Origin: Caballeronia sordidicola
GTDB taxonomy: Bacteria > Pseudomonadota > Gammaproteobacteria > Burkholderiales > Burkholderiaceae
Direction: 5' to 3'
DNA: 64,000 nucleotides
Assembly: GCF_000729995.1 (NCBI RefSeq)
Contig: NZ_JNFG01000031.1
Coordinates: 1 to 64,000 of the forward strand
The number at the start of each line of letters is the position of its first letter. Position 1 is the first letter of the stretch. A model generated the notes under the pieces. It searched no databases, was not told where the DNA came from, and saw only the letters and a list, made by a program, of their open reading frames with translations. This document shows, in pieces, positions 27,379 through 35,959 of the stretch. The translations under genes and the position numbers were made by a program.

Positions 27379-27796
27379 GGAGGTCTGGAGTTTCAGTCGA
27401 TCGGTTTAGGTTATCCGGTTTGCATGTTATATGAAAACTTTCGGCAAGTGAACGACAGACGTACCGATCAGGACCGTCAGGACCGCCCAAAGCAAAGCGG
27501 TCACCAACTGACCGTAGTGTCGGGCGTCGCCATTCCTGAAAAATCTATCCTTGAATTTAAAGCGATTTTTCAGGAAGAGTGGCAGCGGGCGCACGACACG
27601 CGCCAAAGAAAGTCAAATGTCCTTCTCACTCTGCTGTAGTAAGTGAAATAGCCGGTCATGTTCTAATCGACGCGCCTGGATGCCATAGTGGGTCGCTGCA
27701 CCGGCTGCTTGCTTGCCGCCGATGCGTTGAACGCGGCACGCCGGAATTGGGCGATCGCCGCGCTCATCGTTGACCCTCTGATTCTCGGAGCGGGCG
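27379..27796. other. intergenic region with a possible coding relic
   Basis: No clear gene. On the + strand a 56-codon frame (27688-27858) has a hydrophobic stretch (WAIAALIVDPLILGAGAMLVYL) and runs into the 3' end of the TetR gene; it could be a membrane-protein relic but matches nothing I recognise. Confidence 0.35.
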
Positions 27797-28357
27797 CTAT
27801 GCTGGTCTATCTAACGCCGCAAGGACGACATTGCGCGCGTGGAGCAGGACAGATTTGAGCTCGTCTGCGGAAACCTCTGCGAGCCCGAGTCCTCGGAGCA
27901 GAAAAATACCTTCAACAGCCAGCAGTGCGTGACGCACTTCAGCAACCTCACCATGTTCCGATCGAAGCGGATCGAGCAGTGCACGGTAAAGGTTTCGCAC
28001 CGGCCCCAGCATGTCAGGGGCGTGCACCAGGCCGGTTACCAGAAAAGCCGCCATTTGCGTCGAGGCGTCGTCCTCGCCCAGTGCTTCCTCGATATGCGCG
28101 AGGACCAATTCGACCGGCCCAGTTGGCCCGCTGCCAAGTCGCCGACGCACTGCCTCCTGAAAACGAGCAACTTCTCGTTCTAGCGCAGCGTGTATCAAGC
28201 CATCCTTAGTCGCAAAGGTATAGACGAGACCGCCCTTGCTGATCCCCGCACGCTCGGCCACGGCATCGAGCGTGAAATTTCGGCCACCTGATTCGAGGAT
28301 GACGGCCTCGGCAGCATCTAAAACCCGGTCTTTGTCGATTTCCTTTTTTCGCGTCAC
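27797..28357 (-). CDS. TetR-family repressor
   Basis: A 186-residue TetR regulator. The helix-turn-helix is FTLDAVAERAGISKGGLVYTFATKDGLIHAALE (about residues 28-60); the C-terminal half is the variable ligand/dimer domain. GTG start at 28357 with AAGGGG upstream. It is divergent from a VOC-family gene, with two copies of a 12-14 base palindrome in between, so it very likely represses itself and the VOC gene, and perhaps the MFS gene further on. The ligand is unknown. Confidence 0.88.
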   Translation of the reverse strand: MTRKKEIDKDRVLDAAEAVILESGGRNFTLDAVAERAGISKGGLVYTFATKDGLIHAALEREVARFQEAVRRRLGSGPTGPVELVLAHIEEALGEDDASTQMAAFLVTGLVHAPDMLGPVRNLYRALLDPLRSEHGEVAEVRHALLAVEGIFLLRGLGLAEVSADELKSVLLHARNVVLAALDRPA

Positions 28358-28375
28358 AACAACCCCTTGCTTTTT

Positions 28376-28413
28376 CGACTGGCCAGTCGGATAATATTTC
28401 CGACTGGCCAGTC
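28376..28413. promoter_or_regulatory. twin TetR operators
   Basis: CGACTGGCCAGTCG (28376-28389) is a perfect 14-base palindrome, and its 12-base core GACTGGCCAGTC is repeated at 28402-28413, with centres 25 bases apart. The pair overlaps the divergent TetR/VOC promoters. Perfect paired palindromes of this size are typical TetR operators. Confidence 0.82.
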
Positions 28414-28475
28414 AGATTAGCGTAGCGATGCTCGCGGCGCAAGATTGTTTCTCAACTAACTCCCTGGGGTACGTT

Positions 28476-28922
28476 ATGAATGAACATGCAAAGGAAGATC
28501 TATTGCCTGCCTTGACTCTTGGTCACTTTGTTATGAAAGTCCAAGATGCTGCGGCGAGCTCTCGCTTTTATATTGGTTTAGGTCTGCGCGCATTCGGCAC
28601 CTTTCCCGGATTGGCGATCGTTGAAATGCGTGGTGGCACGCATTTGCTGTTGGTCGACAAGGGAGATGATGAGGCTGGCGCTTTGCGGAACAGTCAGAAT
28701 GGCCAGAGGCCTGATTTCAGCAGCGAAAAAATAGACCTGATGATCGCAGCGCGTACAAAAGCGGATCTTGAATCCTACAGGGTCGGCCTGATCGGTAAGG
28801 GATATTTACCGTCAGCTATCGCGGATGGCGACTTATACGGCCACCACTATTTCTCGATGCAGGATCCCGATGGCAATGGCATCAGTTTCTATACCAGCCA
28901 CTGCAGCGATAAGCCCGTTTGA
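28476..28922 (+). CDS. VOC/glyoxalase-fold protein
   Basis: A 148-residue protein of the vicinal-oxygen-chelate superfamily. LGHFVMKVQDAAASSRFYIGLGLR is the first beta-alpha-beta module and HHYFSMQDPDGNGISFYTSH the C-terminal module with the D-P-D-G-N turn; candidate metal residues are His in LGHFV, Glu/His of the middle, and the tyrosine-side acid is not obvious. It may be a dioxygenase, a glyoxalase-like enzyme or a drug-binding protein. It is divergent from the TetR gene and shares its operators. The ATG at 28476 follows TGGGGT. Confidence 0.8.
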   Translation: MNEHAKEDLLPALTLGHFVMKVQDAAASSRFYIGLGLRAFGTFPGLAIVEMRGGTHLLLVDKGDDEAGALRNSQNGQRPDFSSEKIDLMIAARTKADLESYRVGLIGKGYLPSAIADGDLYGHHYFSMQDPDGNGISFYTSHCSDKPV

Positions 28923-29307
28923 TATTGCTGCTGGTTAGTCGCGCAGCATCCGCCCATTTCGCTTTATTTCTCTTAACCTGGCCCGCTCTCGGCGTCTCGC
29001 CATATCAACGTAGAACGGCCGCTTCCTGAGGGTCTGAAGGGCCGTGAGGGGTCGCCCACCGCTGGCGGCCCCGGCCAGATTGCGGCCATAGCGACCGTCG
29101 GATCGGATGACCGTTATTAACGAGCGCGCGGACTGCTCAAGCGTTTCCAATTTCCAGCCTCAGCCCGGTGTTACGGCAATGCGGGAGTGTCCCGCGCGAC
29201 CTGACCATAGCAATCGAGGAGCGGCTGCGATAATCTCCAGCGTGCGCGCCGGGCGGACCGTCGCTGCCGAACAACTTCAGCAGCATCACCAGGGGGTTCG
29301 TTCCACG
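28923..29307. other. intergenic region VOC-MFS
   Basis: No recognisable gene. A - strand frame at 28935-29150 ends in an Arg-rich stretch but has no family match. The MFS ribosome site AGGGGG lies at about 29291. Confidence 0.4.
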
Positions 29308-29369
29308 ATGTCTGACCAAAGCGGTAGTCAATCCGTCACGATGTCTGACCGAACCGGTAGTAAATCTGC
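29304..29369 (+). repeat. 33-base tandem duplication spanning the MFS start codon
   Basis: Copies at 29304-29336 and 29337-29369 agree at 28 of 33 bases and begin CACGATGTCTGACC. Each carries an in-frame ATG (29308 and 29341), so the duplication repeats the first 11 codons (MSDQSGSQSVT then MSDRTGSKSAL). Confidence 0.85.
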
Positions 29370-30552
29370 ATTGCGTCAAGTTGCAGCTTCGAGGCTTTTT
29401 CTCGGTGCAACCATTGCGATGTTCCTGTCGGGTCTCGGCGCGTCAGCGGCTGCACCACAGATCGTTCTGTTCTTGGTGAAGGAACTCGGCGCCTCGCTGC
29501 CGTTGGCCGGACTCTATTACTTGACCAGCCTTGCAGCTCCAGTCGCGGGGTATTTCGTCGGCCGCTACTCCGATCACACGGGGAATCGCCTCGGTCTTTT
29601 TCGCATGTGTGCTGCGGCGGGCTTTGTGGGCTGGGCGGGGCTGGCCCTCGCTACTTCGGTCTGGATGCCCTTCATCATCGCCATCGCTTTGCTGGCCATT
29701 TCCGGTGCTGCCGCCTCGCAAATTTTTGCGGCCGTCCACGATGAACTCAGCGACAAGTCCGGCGACGCAAATGAAAGTGTCGTTGCCATCATCCGTATGG
29801 CGCTTACCGGCGGATGGATCGTTGGGCCTGTCCTGGGGGCGTGGGTGGCAGCAGCCTACGGCCTGCGCCCCATGCTTTGGATGACCGCCATCTGCATGCT
29901 TCTACAGATCGCACCTCTCGGAACGCTGAACCCAACCGTCAAGCTCAAGCCGGAGTCGGCGAGTGAGCCCGCGCGTCACTCCAACCTGCGTGCCATGCTT
30001 CCGCTGCTGACGTTCACGGGACTCTTCGTCCTGGTCTACGCAGGGGAACCGGTGAAGTACGGATTCCTGCTGATCTACATGGAAGAACACCTCAAGCTAA
30101 GTCCGGCCGTACGGGGAGCGGTCATCGGGATACAGCCTTTCATCGAACTACTCATCATGCCCTTCAGCATCGGGCTGGGCCGCAAGCTTGGCAACGTGTG
30201 GTTGATGTGTATCGCGGCCGCCATCGGGGTGTTTGCGAATCTTTGCTTTGCGCTCTGGTCGTCGGCAGCGGGCATGTTCGCCGGACAGATCCTCATGGGT
30301 GGTGTCTGGGGCATATTTATGGTTCTGGGCATCATCGTCGCTCAACGCCTGCTTCCCAACGCGGTGGGGACGGCGTCGGCAATCTTCATGAGTTCGACGG
30401 CTCTCGCCTCGGCGTTAGGAGGCATCGCGGGCGGTTTCGGGGTCGCATCCTTGGGCCTTCCCAATGTCTTCCTGCTGCCAGCGCTCTTCGCGGGTATGGC
30501 AGTTATTGGACTGGCATTGATGGCACGCACCGAACGCTTCAAGGTGTATTGA
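29308..30552 (+). CDS. MFS efflux transporter (sugar-efflux-like)
   Basis: A 414-residue major-facilitator protein with about 12 membrane segments beginning at RLFLGATIAMFLSGLGASAA. The loop 2-3 motif is GRYSDHTGNRLGLF (form of G-x-x-x-D-R-x-G-R). PQIVLFLVKELGAS, RMALTGGWIVGPVLGAWVAA and the C-terminal half resemble the SetA/SotA sugar-efflux group. AGGGGG sits 12 bases before the ATG at 29308; a duplicated ATG at 29341 is an alternative start. It is downstream of the TetR/VOC pair and may belong to the same response, though 385 bases separate it from VOC. Confidence 0.82.
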   Translation: MSDQSGSQSVTMSDRTGSKSALRQVAASRLFLGATIAMFLSGLGASAAAPQIVLFLVKELGASLPLAGLYYLTSLAAPVAGYFVGRYSDHTGNRLGLFRMCAAAGFVGWAGLALATSVWMPFIIAIALLAISGAAASQIFAAVHDELSDKSGDANESVVAIIRMALTGGWIVGPVLGAWVAAAYGLRPMLWMTAICMLLQIAPLGTLNPTVKLKPESASEPARHSNLRAMLPLLTFTGLFVLVYAGEPVKYGFLLIYMEEHLKLSPAVRGAVIGIQPFIELLIMPFSIGLGRKLGNVWLMCIAAAIGVFANLCFALWSSAAGMFAGQILMGGVWGIFMVLGIIVAQRLLPNAVGTASAIFMSSTALASALGGIAGGFGVASLGLPNVFLLPALFAGMAVIGLALMARTERFKVY

Positions 30553-31561
30553 TCTCGGCGAGTCTCTTCGCGCTTCACCATCGCGTTAAGCCAGGCCTTG
30601 GACGGCGCGAGCTGCGCTGCAGATATATGGCGCGGCGCGCAGTGTTTGCGTTCCCGGCTCCACCTATATCGCCGGCGTGTTGAGTGCCCCAGGTATGGGT
30701 GAACGCGTCCCCTCGCCGGCCAGCTCGCACACGCGCTCGAGCACAGATGCAGCGTCCATTTCAGATCGAGAACCGATCGTTGGTTCCGAGGACAGGAAAA
30801 TCAGAGTTGGATCGACTTCTGCCGAACGCGGGCCGATCAATGGCGGCACACTCCGTTAGTTCAACGTCGGACCGTGTTTGGCCATCGAGGGACATTCGTT
30901 CGTCGGGTCGCTGCGACGTTCGACCGGCCGCTGTCCCCTTTGATGAGGACGTTCAGCGCGCGGTTCTCGCGGCGTATGTATGAACCGCGTGTTAGCGCTG
31001 GGCAATTCGGCCGAGGTGTCGCACACCTTGTAAGGACAACGAAGGCCGACCTACGTTTATCTGCGAGAGCGGGCGGAGCGGATCCACTTTGACTATGCCG
31101 TCGGGCTTCGGCACTGCGCTTGTTAGGTAACTACATGATTATCAATGCCGTGACCACGATGCAATCTGGAGAATCGCGAGTGACAACATTGCGCCTGATC
31201 GTGAACGTGTGTCCGCGAACATTGAAATCGCACTTACGCGGGTAGTGTTCGGTAAATAGAAAATAAAGTCCGCGGTAGCCACGGTGATTTGCGCGGCATT
31301 CCGGAGCTGCACAGGGATGACTGCCGAGACGAAACGCAAACCACTTGCATCAATCTATGAATCAGGTCGTGAGCACCACATATAAACCTGCATTGCAACT
31401 GGTCCATTCGTCGCCTGGCGTAAAGCGTTCTGTCGATACGATCAGGGCGGACATCCCGGTATCGAACCCGCGTTGCAACAGCGGTAAGCGGGCCACGTGA
31501 GACAGCGTTCACAACGCCTGACGCCGCTGCGGGCGCGTCGATGACAGGTTCTGGAGAGAGC
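30553..31561. other. one-kilobase region without a supported gene
   Basis: Several short frames exist on both strands (for example 30664-30849 on -), but none has a ribosome site plus a recognisable domain, and none is long. Base composition is more mixed than in the flanking genes. Possibly decayed accessory DNA. Confidence 0.45.
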
Positions 31562-32731
31562 ATGCAAAACCTAAACTCGTCGTTTGGCTCCGCCCGCGCC
31601 TCGCTGACACCAAGCAACAGTCCTGACAGCACGCGATCGCCGTTCACGAGTGCGTTTCCCACTATCGGCACCGCACGGGTCACCGCCCCCGCGCAAGTCG
31701 ATGCTGAGACTGCGCACCGCAGCGCGCTGCGTGGCGCGCGTTTCGCGGCGCCGCAGCTTTATCCGGACAACGGAGCCACCCCGGCGAGCGTGCCGCTTCC
31801 CGCACAGTCGGTTTTCCACAAAGCGTGGTGGCTCGACCTCGCGACCGACGGCAACTGGCGCGCGGCGACTGTGCGGCGGGGTAACGAGGTCGTCGGCGAG
31901 ATGCCGTACTCGCTCGGGCGCAAGGGACTTTGGCGCACGTCGCAGATGCCGCCGCTCACGCGCACACTTGGACCCGCTCTCAAACCTTTCGCAGGCGATC
32001 CGGCACACGCAATGCTCGATCGTATCGACATCACCACGCGGCTCATCGAGCAGATTCCGGAAGTGGACAGCTTTTATCAAATCTTCGATCCGCGCGTGGA
32101 AGATGCCCTCGCATTCGGGCTGAACGGCTTTACCGTATCGACGCGCTACACGCTGCAGTTCGCTCCGGAACGCAACGTGGAGCAACTGTGGAAAGGACTC
32201 AATGGCAAGACCCGCAACCTGATTCGCACCGGGCAAAAATTTCTGAAGGTTGCACCTATCGAGTCGCCTGCCGAATTCAACCGGTTCTACGAATCCAATC
32301 TCACAGTGCGCAGCCGCTCGAACATCTACGGCGCGGATCTGATGCAGCGGCTCGTCAGCGCGTTCGTCGAGCGGGGCGAGGGGTATCTGCTTGGCGCCTA
32401 CAACGCGAACGGTCTTCTCGTGGCGGCGATTGGCGTGACCTGTGACTCGCACGCGGCGTACTACCTTCTGTCCTCCCGCAGTCCGAGCGCTCACGGCAGC
32501 GCGATCAGCGTGCTGATCTGGGCGGCGATCCAGGATGCGATGAAGCGAAAACTCACCTTCGATTTCGACGGTATCCCCAACGCGAATACCTACCGCTTTC
32601 TGAGTGGCTTCAATCCGACGCTTAGGCCGAGACTCGTGGTCGAGCGGCACAAACCCCTTTGGTCGATGGCCAAGGCTGCCCGACGCTTGGTCCTACCGAA
32701 GAAACCCGGATGGTTTTTGTCGACTATGTGA
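31562..32731 (+). CDS. FemAB/BioF2-type GNAT acetyltransferase-like protein
   Basis: A 389-residue protein. After a poorly ordered N-terminus (residues 1-70) it has VFHKAWWLDLATDGNWRAATV, then LWKGLNGKTRNLIRTGQKFL and a C-terminal GNAT fold with LLVAAIGVTCDSHAAYYLLSSRSP, then LTFDFDGIPNANTYRFLSGFN. This is the layout of FemAB-like/BioF2 peptidyl or acyl transferases linked to cell-envelope or polysaccharide work. The ATG at 31562 was taken with GGAGAG upstream. It is convergent with a second protein of the same broad family 152 bases on. Confidence 0.75.
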   Translation: MQNLNSSFGSARASLTPSNSPDSTRSPFTSAFPTIGTARVTAPAQVDAETAHRSALRGARFAAPQLYPDNGATPASVPLPAQSVFHKAWWLDLATDGNWRAATVRRGNEVVGEMPYSLGRKGLWRTSQMPPLTRTLGPALKPFAGDPAHAMLDRIDITTRLIEQIPEVDSFYQIFDPRVEDALAFGLNGFTVSTRYTLQFAPERNVEQLWKGLNGKTRNLIRTGQKFLKVAPIESPAEFNRFYESNLTVRSRSNIYGADLMQRLVSAFVERGEGYLLGAYNANGLLVAAIGVTCDSHAAYYLLSSRSPSAHGSAISVLIWAAIQDAMKRKLTFDFDGIPNANTYRFLSGFNPTLRPRLVVERHKPLWSMAKAARRLVLPKKPGWFLSTM

Positions 32732-32883
32732 AAGGAAGTGGGTGAGGGAGTTTTACCCATAGACCTTGGGAACGGCCTTGCCGGCCTCTGTTTTTTCCAC
32801 GTGCTGCGCCGCTTCGTGCTTTGGGATGTATCTGCGCTTGCGCCAGTCGAGATAGGGAGGCTTTTGCAGCGCGCTTCTCCGCT

Positions 32884-34131
32884 TCAGGCTTCGCCAAGTT
32901 CCGGCGCTTGCGCCATGGCGAGAGATGGCCGCATTTCAGCGATGTCTGGATCAGCCGTCCGGGCGGTCGCCGCGGCGAGGGCATCGGCTTGATCAGCGGC
33001 TTTATTGGTGCTGGCGCGTGCTCTGGCCGCGCGCAAATCGGCCAGTTTTTTCGCGAGATTCTTGGCGTGAAACGCCAACTTTCCCCACTGCGTGGTAGCA
33101 ATCTGAAAGCTGGTGTTCGGCAGTACATTGCCCCGGCTCCAGTACCCCTTGAATTCTTCTGTGCCGATGCCGAAGTCGAGATCCATTCGATTTTCCCATG
33201 CCCACTTGACGCAGCGTTCCATCAGGATCGACCCGGGGGCGAACCTGGAAAATTTCGAGTCGAAGGCGCCGATCAGGCCGTTCACGCACGTATGCCCCAA
33301 GCCCATGATGTACGCGGCGACCGGCAAGCCGTCCAGCGTCATCACGAAGACTGTTCCCATCGGCTGCGCGTGCGTGCCGTCGGCGAGACTGACCAGAAAG
33401 TCCCGATAACCCTGCGAATAAAGCCAGGGCCCGCTCTTTTCGAAGTGTTCTGCCCATTCGCGTTTGCGTGCGAGCATCCAGTCCACCCATTGGGCGTGCG
33501 CGTGCGTATCGTCAGCTTCGAGAATGCGGATGTCCAGGACACCCTCCTTTTCGAAACGCCTCTCACGCGCACCGGGCTTCTTCTTCGACAACGTGCCGAG
33601 CGTGTTGCAGTATGCCGTCCAGTCCGGCTCCTTACGCAGTAACGCCGTCGCGGAGACATCCTGCTTCGCCGCGACGAGGCCCGCGTGTCGCGAGGCGAGA
33701 TCGTGGAGCGCGGCGTTCTTCGCGACATACGGAATAGAGAAGAGATCGGCGTGGCAATGTTGGGTTGCGGCGCGCCAAGCTGCATTGAGCGCCGCGCTCG
33801 AGCCGGTGGCCGTGAGAATGCTCGTGTGTTCAGCGGTACCGGGCGCAAGCGGTTCGAGCACGGTACAGAAGAACCGCCGGTGGCTCATGAGCGGCCAGAC
33901 GAGCACGAGTTCACCGTTCTCCCGGTAGACGATGCAACGCAGCCGGTAACCGCTCGGCTTCGCCGCCTGGGTCCAGCACTGCCAGCAGACATCGAAAGCC
34001 TGGTGATGGCGTCCATCGACTTGCGACCAGAGCGCATTCCATTCGTCTCGGAGCGCGAGGAAAGCGTCGGGATCAGTGATGATATCGAGGCCGGATTGCC
34101 GGTCTCTCATATCGTCTTCAGATCGCTGCAT
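32884..34131 (-). CDS. CelD/BcsL-type GNAT acetyltransferase
   Basis: A 415-residue protein of the CelD/BcsL group, proposed to acylate exopolysaccharide or cellulose precursors. LDIITDPDAFLALRDEWNALWSQ is the N-terminal signature; the acetyltransferase core runs through RFEKEGVLDIRIL, FVMTLDGLPVAAYIMGLG, FDSKFSRFAPGSILMERCVKWAWENRMDLDFGIGTEEFK. The C-terminal 60 residues are Ala/Arg-rich. The start is uncertain: ATG at 34131 or 34110 fits best; an open frame continues upstream to 34335. It faces the FemAB-like gene tail to tail. Confidence 0.78.
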   Translation of the reverse strand: MQRSEDDMRDRQSGLDIITDPDAFLALRDEWNALWSQVDGRHHQAFDVCWQCWTQAAKPSGYRLRCIVYRENGELVLVWPLMSHRRFFCTVLEPLAPGTAEHTSILTATGSSAALNAAWRAATQHCHADLFSIPYVAKNAALHDLASRHAGLVAAKQDVSATALLRKEPDWTAYCNTLGTLSKKKPGARERRFEKEGVLDIRILEADDTHAHAQWVDWMLARKREWAEHFEKSGPWLYSQGYRDFLVSLADGTHAQPMGTVFVMTLDGLPVAAYIMGLGHTCVNGLIGAFDSKFSRFAPGSILMERCVKWAWENRMDLDFGIGTEEFKGYWSRGNVLPNTSFQIATTQWGKLAFHAKNLAKKLADLRAARARASTNKAADQADALAAATARTADPDIAEMRPSLAMAQAPELGEA

Positions 34132-34383
34132 GGCGGTACTCTGGCTGGTTTCAAGTGGGCCGGCTCGCCGCTGTCCTCGCGGCATCGCCCGGCGTGCTTC
34201 GGCGTGCGGGATAGCGGGCGCAGATTCGCGGTTTGCCACACTTTGAGGCTTGAGACAGGTAGCGTCGGTGCGGTGATCAACATACCTTTCAGGGCAGTCG
34301 GCTGATGCCGGTATCAGCTCGGTTGCAAAGTCCACTCGGTGTCGACCCTGACGATCAACAATCTGATAAAGGTCGTGCGTCGA

Positions 34384-34694
34384 TGGGCCGTATCGGCGTG
34401 GTCGGTGTGTTGGATACCGTCAAGCAGGACGTCCAGTGCGTGCGTGCCGTGGTCGAGAATCTCTATCGTGACGTTCCGGCGAACGTACCGGGCATGTCGC
34501 GGCGCGTGGCTATAAAGCTTCGTCAGAAGGTGCGGAGACAGTTGCGGGTTTCGGCAGTTGCTGCGGGGCTTTGGTGCGAGTGGGCGGGGTACTTGCGCCA
34601 GTTCCGACTGTCGGGCCGGCGCCGCAGTCGTTCTACAGCTCGTCGATTATTTACGGCGGCCAAGCGGTCGGCTGATCTGCTCGCGTACTGCTAA
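34384..34694 (+). CDS. short hypothetical protein, possible gene fragment
   Basis: A 103-codon frame beginning MGRIGVVGVLDTVKQDVQCV with strong G/C at third positions (roughly 70% in the first 55 codons), so it reads as real coding sequence. No domain was recognised. It may be the 5' part of a longer gene truncated by the recombination scar that follows. Confidence 0.3.
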
Positions 34695-34747
34695 GCGCCC
34701 GCTCAGGCGCGATCGCCCAGTAACGCCACGCCGGCTGGCGAGCGCTA

Positions 34748-34987
34748 TCACGTCTCTGATCTGTTGACGATTGTTGCAAGGAAGTCTCCCTTCGCGTCCC
34801 AACCGATCTTCGCGAGCAGCGCTTGTCGAAGGTGCAATGGCCAGATCGCGAACTGCATGCAGTTCTGCAGGTGAATCCGAATTACCCAGATGTCCTTCTG
34901 CTTCAGCGGCGGCTTTTGCCCGAGCCTGAACCCGACCATGACGCGTTGATAACGCCGGTCTGCACATAGTGTCCGGAATTGACACAT
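34748..34987 (-). pseudogene. tyrosine recombinase/integrase remnant
   Basis: On the - strand, FRLGQKPPLKQKDIWVIR (from about 34930 downward) matches the N-terminal region of a short tyrosine-type recombinase common in Proteobacteria, where R-L-G-Q-K-P-P-L-K is followed by the RDLALFNL core. Here the core is not in the same frame: RDLAI appears in another frame, and the catalytic half is gone. It is a decayed mobile-element gene. Confidence 0.5.
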
Positions 34988-35096
34988 TTTATTTTTTACT
35001 CAATGCTCGGGGCGCTCAAATCAACGACTCTGACACTTTTCGACCAAATTCAAAATCTAGGCTGCACGCGGGTATTTTTGACACTTTTTATTTTTG
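34979..35096. repeat. TTGACAC-W-TTTT repeats, insertion-sequence-end-like
   Basis: TTGACACATTTTATTTTTT (34979-34997) and TTGACACTTTTTATTTTTG (35078-35096) differ at two positions, and a third shorter copy CTGACACTTTT starts at 35030. Spacing is about 50 bases. Read on the - strand the core is AAAAGTGTCA. Multiple spaced copies of such a motif are typical of transposon ends such as those of the IS21 family, and an integrase remnant abuts the first copy. Confidence 0.5.
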
Positions 35097-35662
35097 CGAT
35101 CAACTTTGATCTGAAGGAATAAAACCGGTCATGGCGTTTTTCACAACGTGAGCTGCAATGAGCCGGTACGAGTCTGAGCTAATTGTGGGCGGACAAGGGA
35201 CTGGGCGCTGGCCTCAATACGGCCGGTAGGATAAGTAACGCTTGAGTCTGCCGGTTTGAGCCTGATTCTCTCCGGCGGCGCAAGGGTTCTCGCAGATGGT
35301 TCACGGAAATTGACGGTCGGTCTTGTTATTCCCGCCTGACGTAACGGTGTGGGCGTTAGTGTCCCACTCGGCATTTGCCGACATTCGGGTGGAGCCTTCA
35401 GTGGTCGCCGTGCTGTCAGGCACCATTTTCAGGCTACGTTGAGCAATGAAATGAGCAACTCTTCACCTCGACGGTACGATTCGATCTGCACCGTCGCGAA
35501 TTACGTTGACGCGACGTTGACGCGCGAGAGGATCGGCTGCTTACATAGCGGACCGCGACGAATTGCGGCCCGTGCTTACTACGCATTGCACGAATCTGCT
35601 GCTGTTTCCGATTCCCGGGTGGATGGATCATGGATGCATTCCAAACCAACAGGAGCAGCGCC
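35097..35662. other. gene-poor stretch between recombination scar and DUF2970 gene
   Basis: No coding region with family features was found. The DUF2970 gene's ribosome site AGGAG is at 35651. Confidence 0.4.
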
Positions 35663-35866
35663 ATGGAATTCCTCCGAGTCGTCCGCATCGTTCTTTCCAG
35701 CTTCTTCGGCGTGCGCAAGCGTGCGTCGCATGAGGCGGACTTCGCCAACGTGAACTTTGTCTTGCTGCCGTTCGTGGCCGTGTTCATGGCAGTGGTCATC
35801 GGCGCGATCATATTCGGCTTTGTGCACCTGGTCGCGGACTCGACGAGCGCAATGCAGGGCTTCTGA
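35663..35866 (+). CDS. DUF2970 small membrane protein
   Basis: A 67-residue protein: an N-terminal amphipathic part MEFLRVVRIVLSSFFGVRKRASHEAD, then one membrane span VNFVLLPFVAVFMAVVIGAIIFGFVHLV. The F-F-G-V-R-K-R/H-E-x-D pattern is that of DUF2970, found in beta-proteobacteria usually beside cytochrome oxidase genes. Here it stands alone. AGGAG is 8 bases before the ATG. Role unknown, likely inner-membrane. Confidence 0.82.
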   Translation: MEFLRVVRIVLSSFFGVRKRASHEADFANVNFVLLPFVAVFMAVVIGAIIFGFVHLVADSTSAMQGF

Positions 35867-35959
35867 TTCGCGCTTCGCTGCATTGGCCGCGCAACCCGGT
35901 TGCTATTGGGGTGGTTGGCTTAACAGCAACGGGATCATCACGGTCGCACTGAGCATAAA

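Noticed and set aside
27688-27858. Small hydrophobic + strand frame before the TetR gene
   Set aside because: No ribosome site, overlaps the TetR 3' end, and no family match; mentioned only as a possible relic.
30664-30849. Short - strand frame in the gene-poor kilobase
   Set aside because: Too short and without start signals or a recognisable motif.
31571-32650. 359-codon frame opposite the FemAB-like gene
   Set aside because: Antisense shadow: the + strand frame contains the GNAT motifs.
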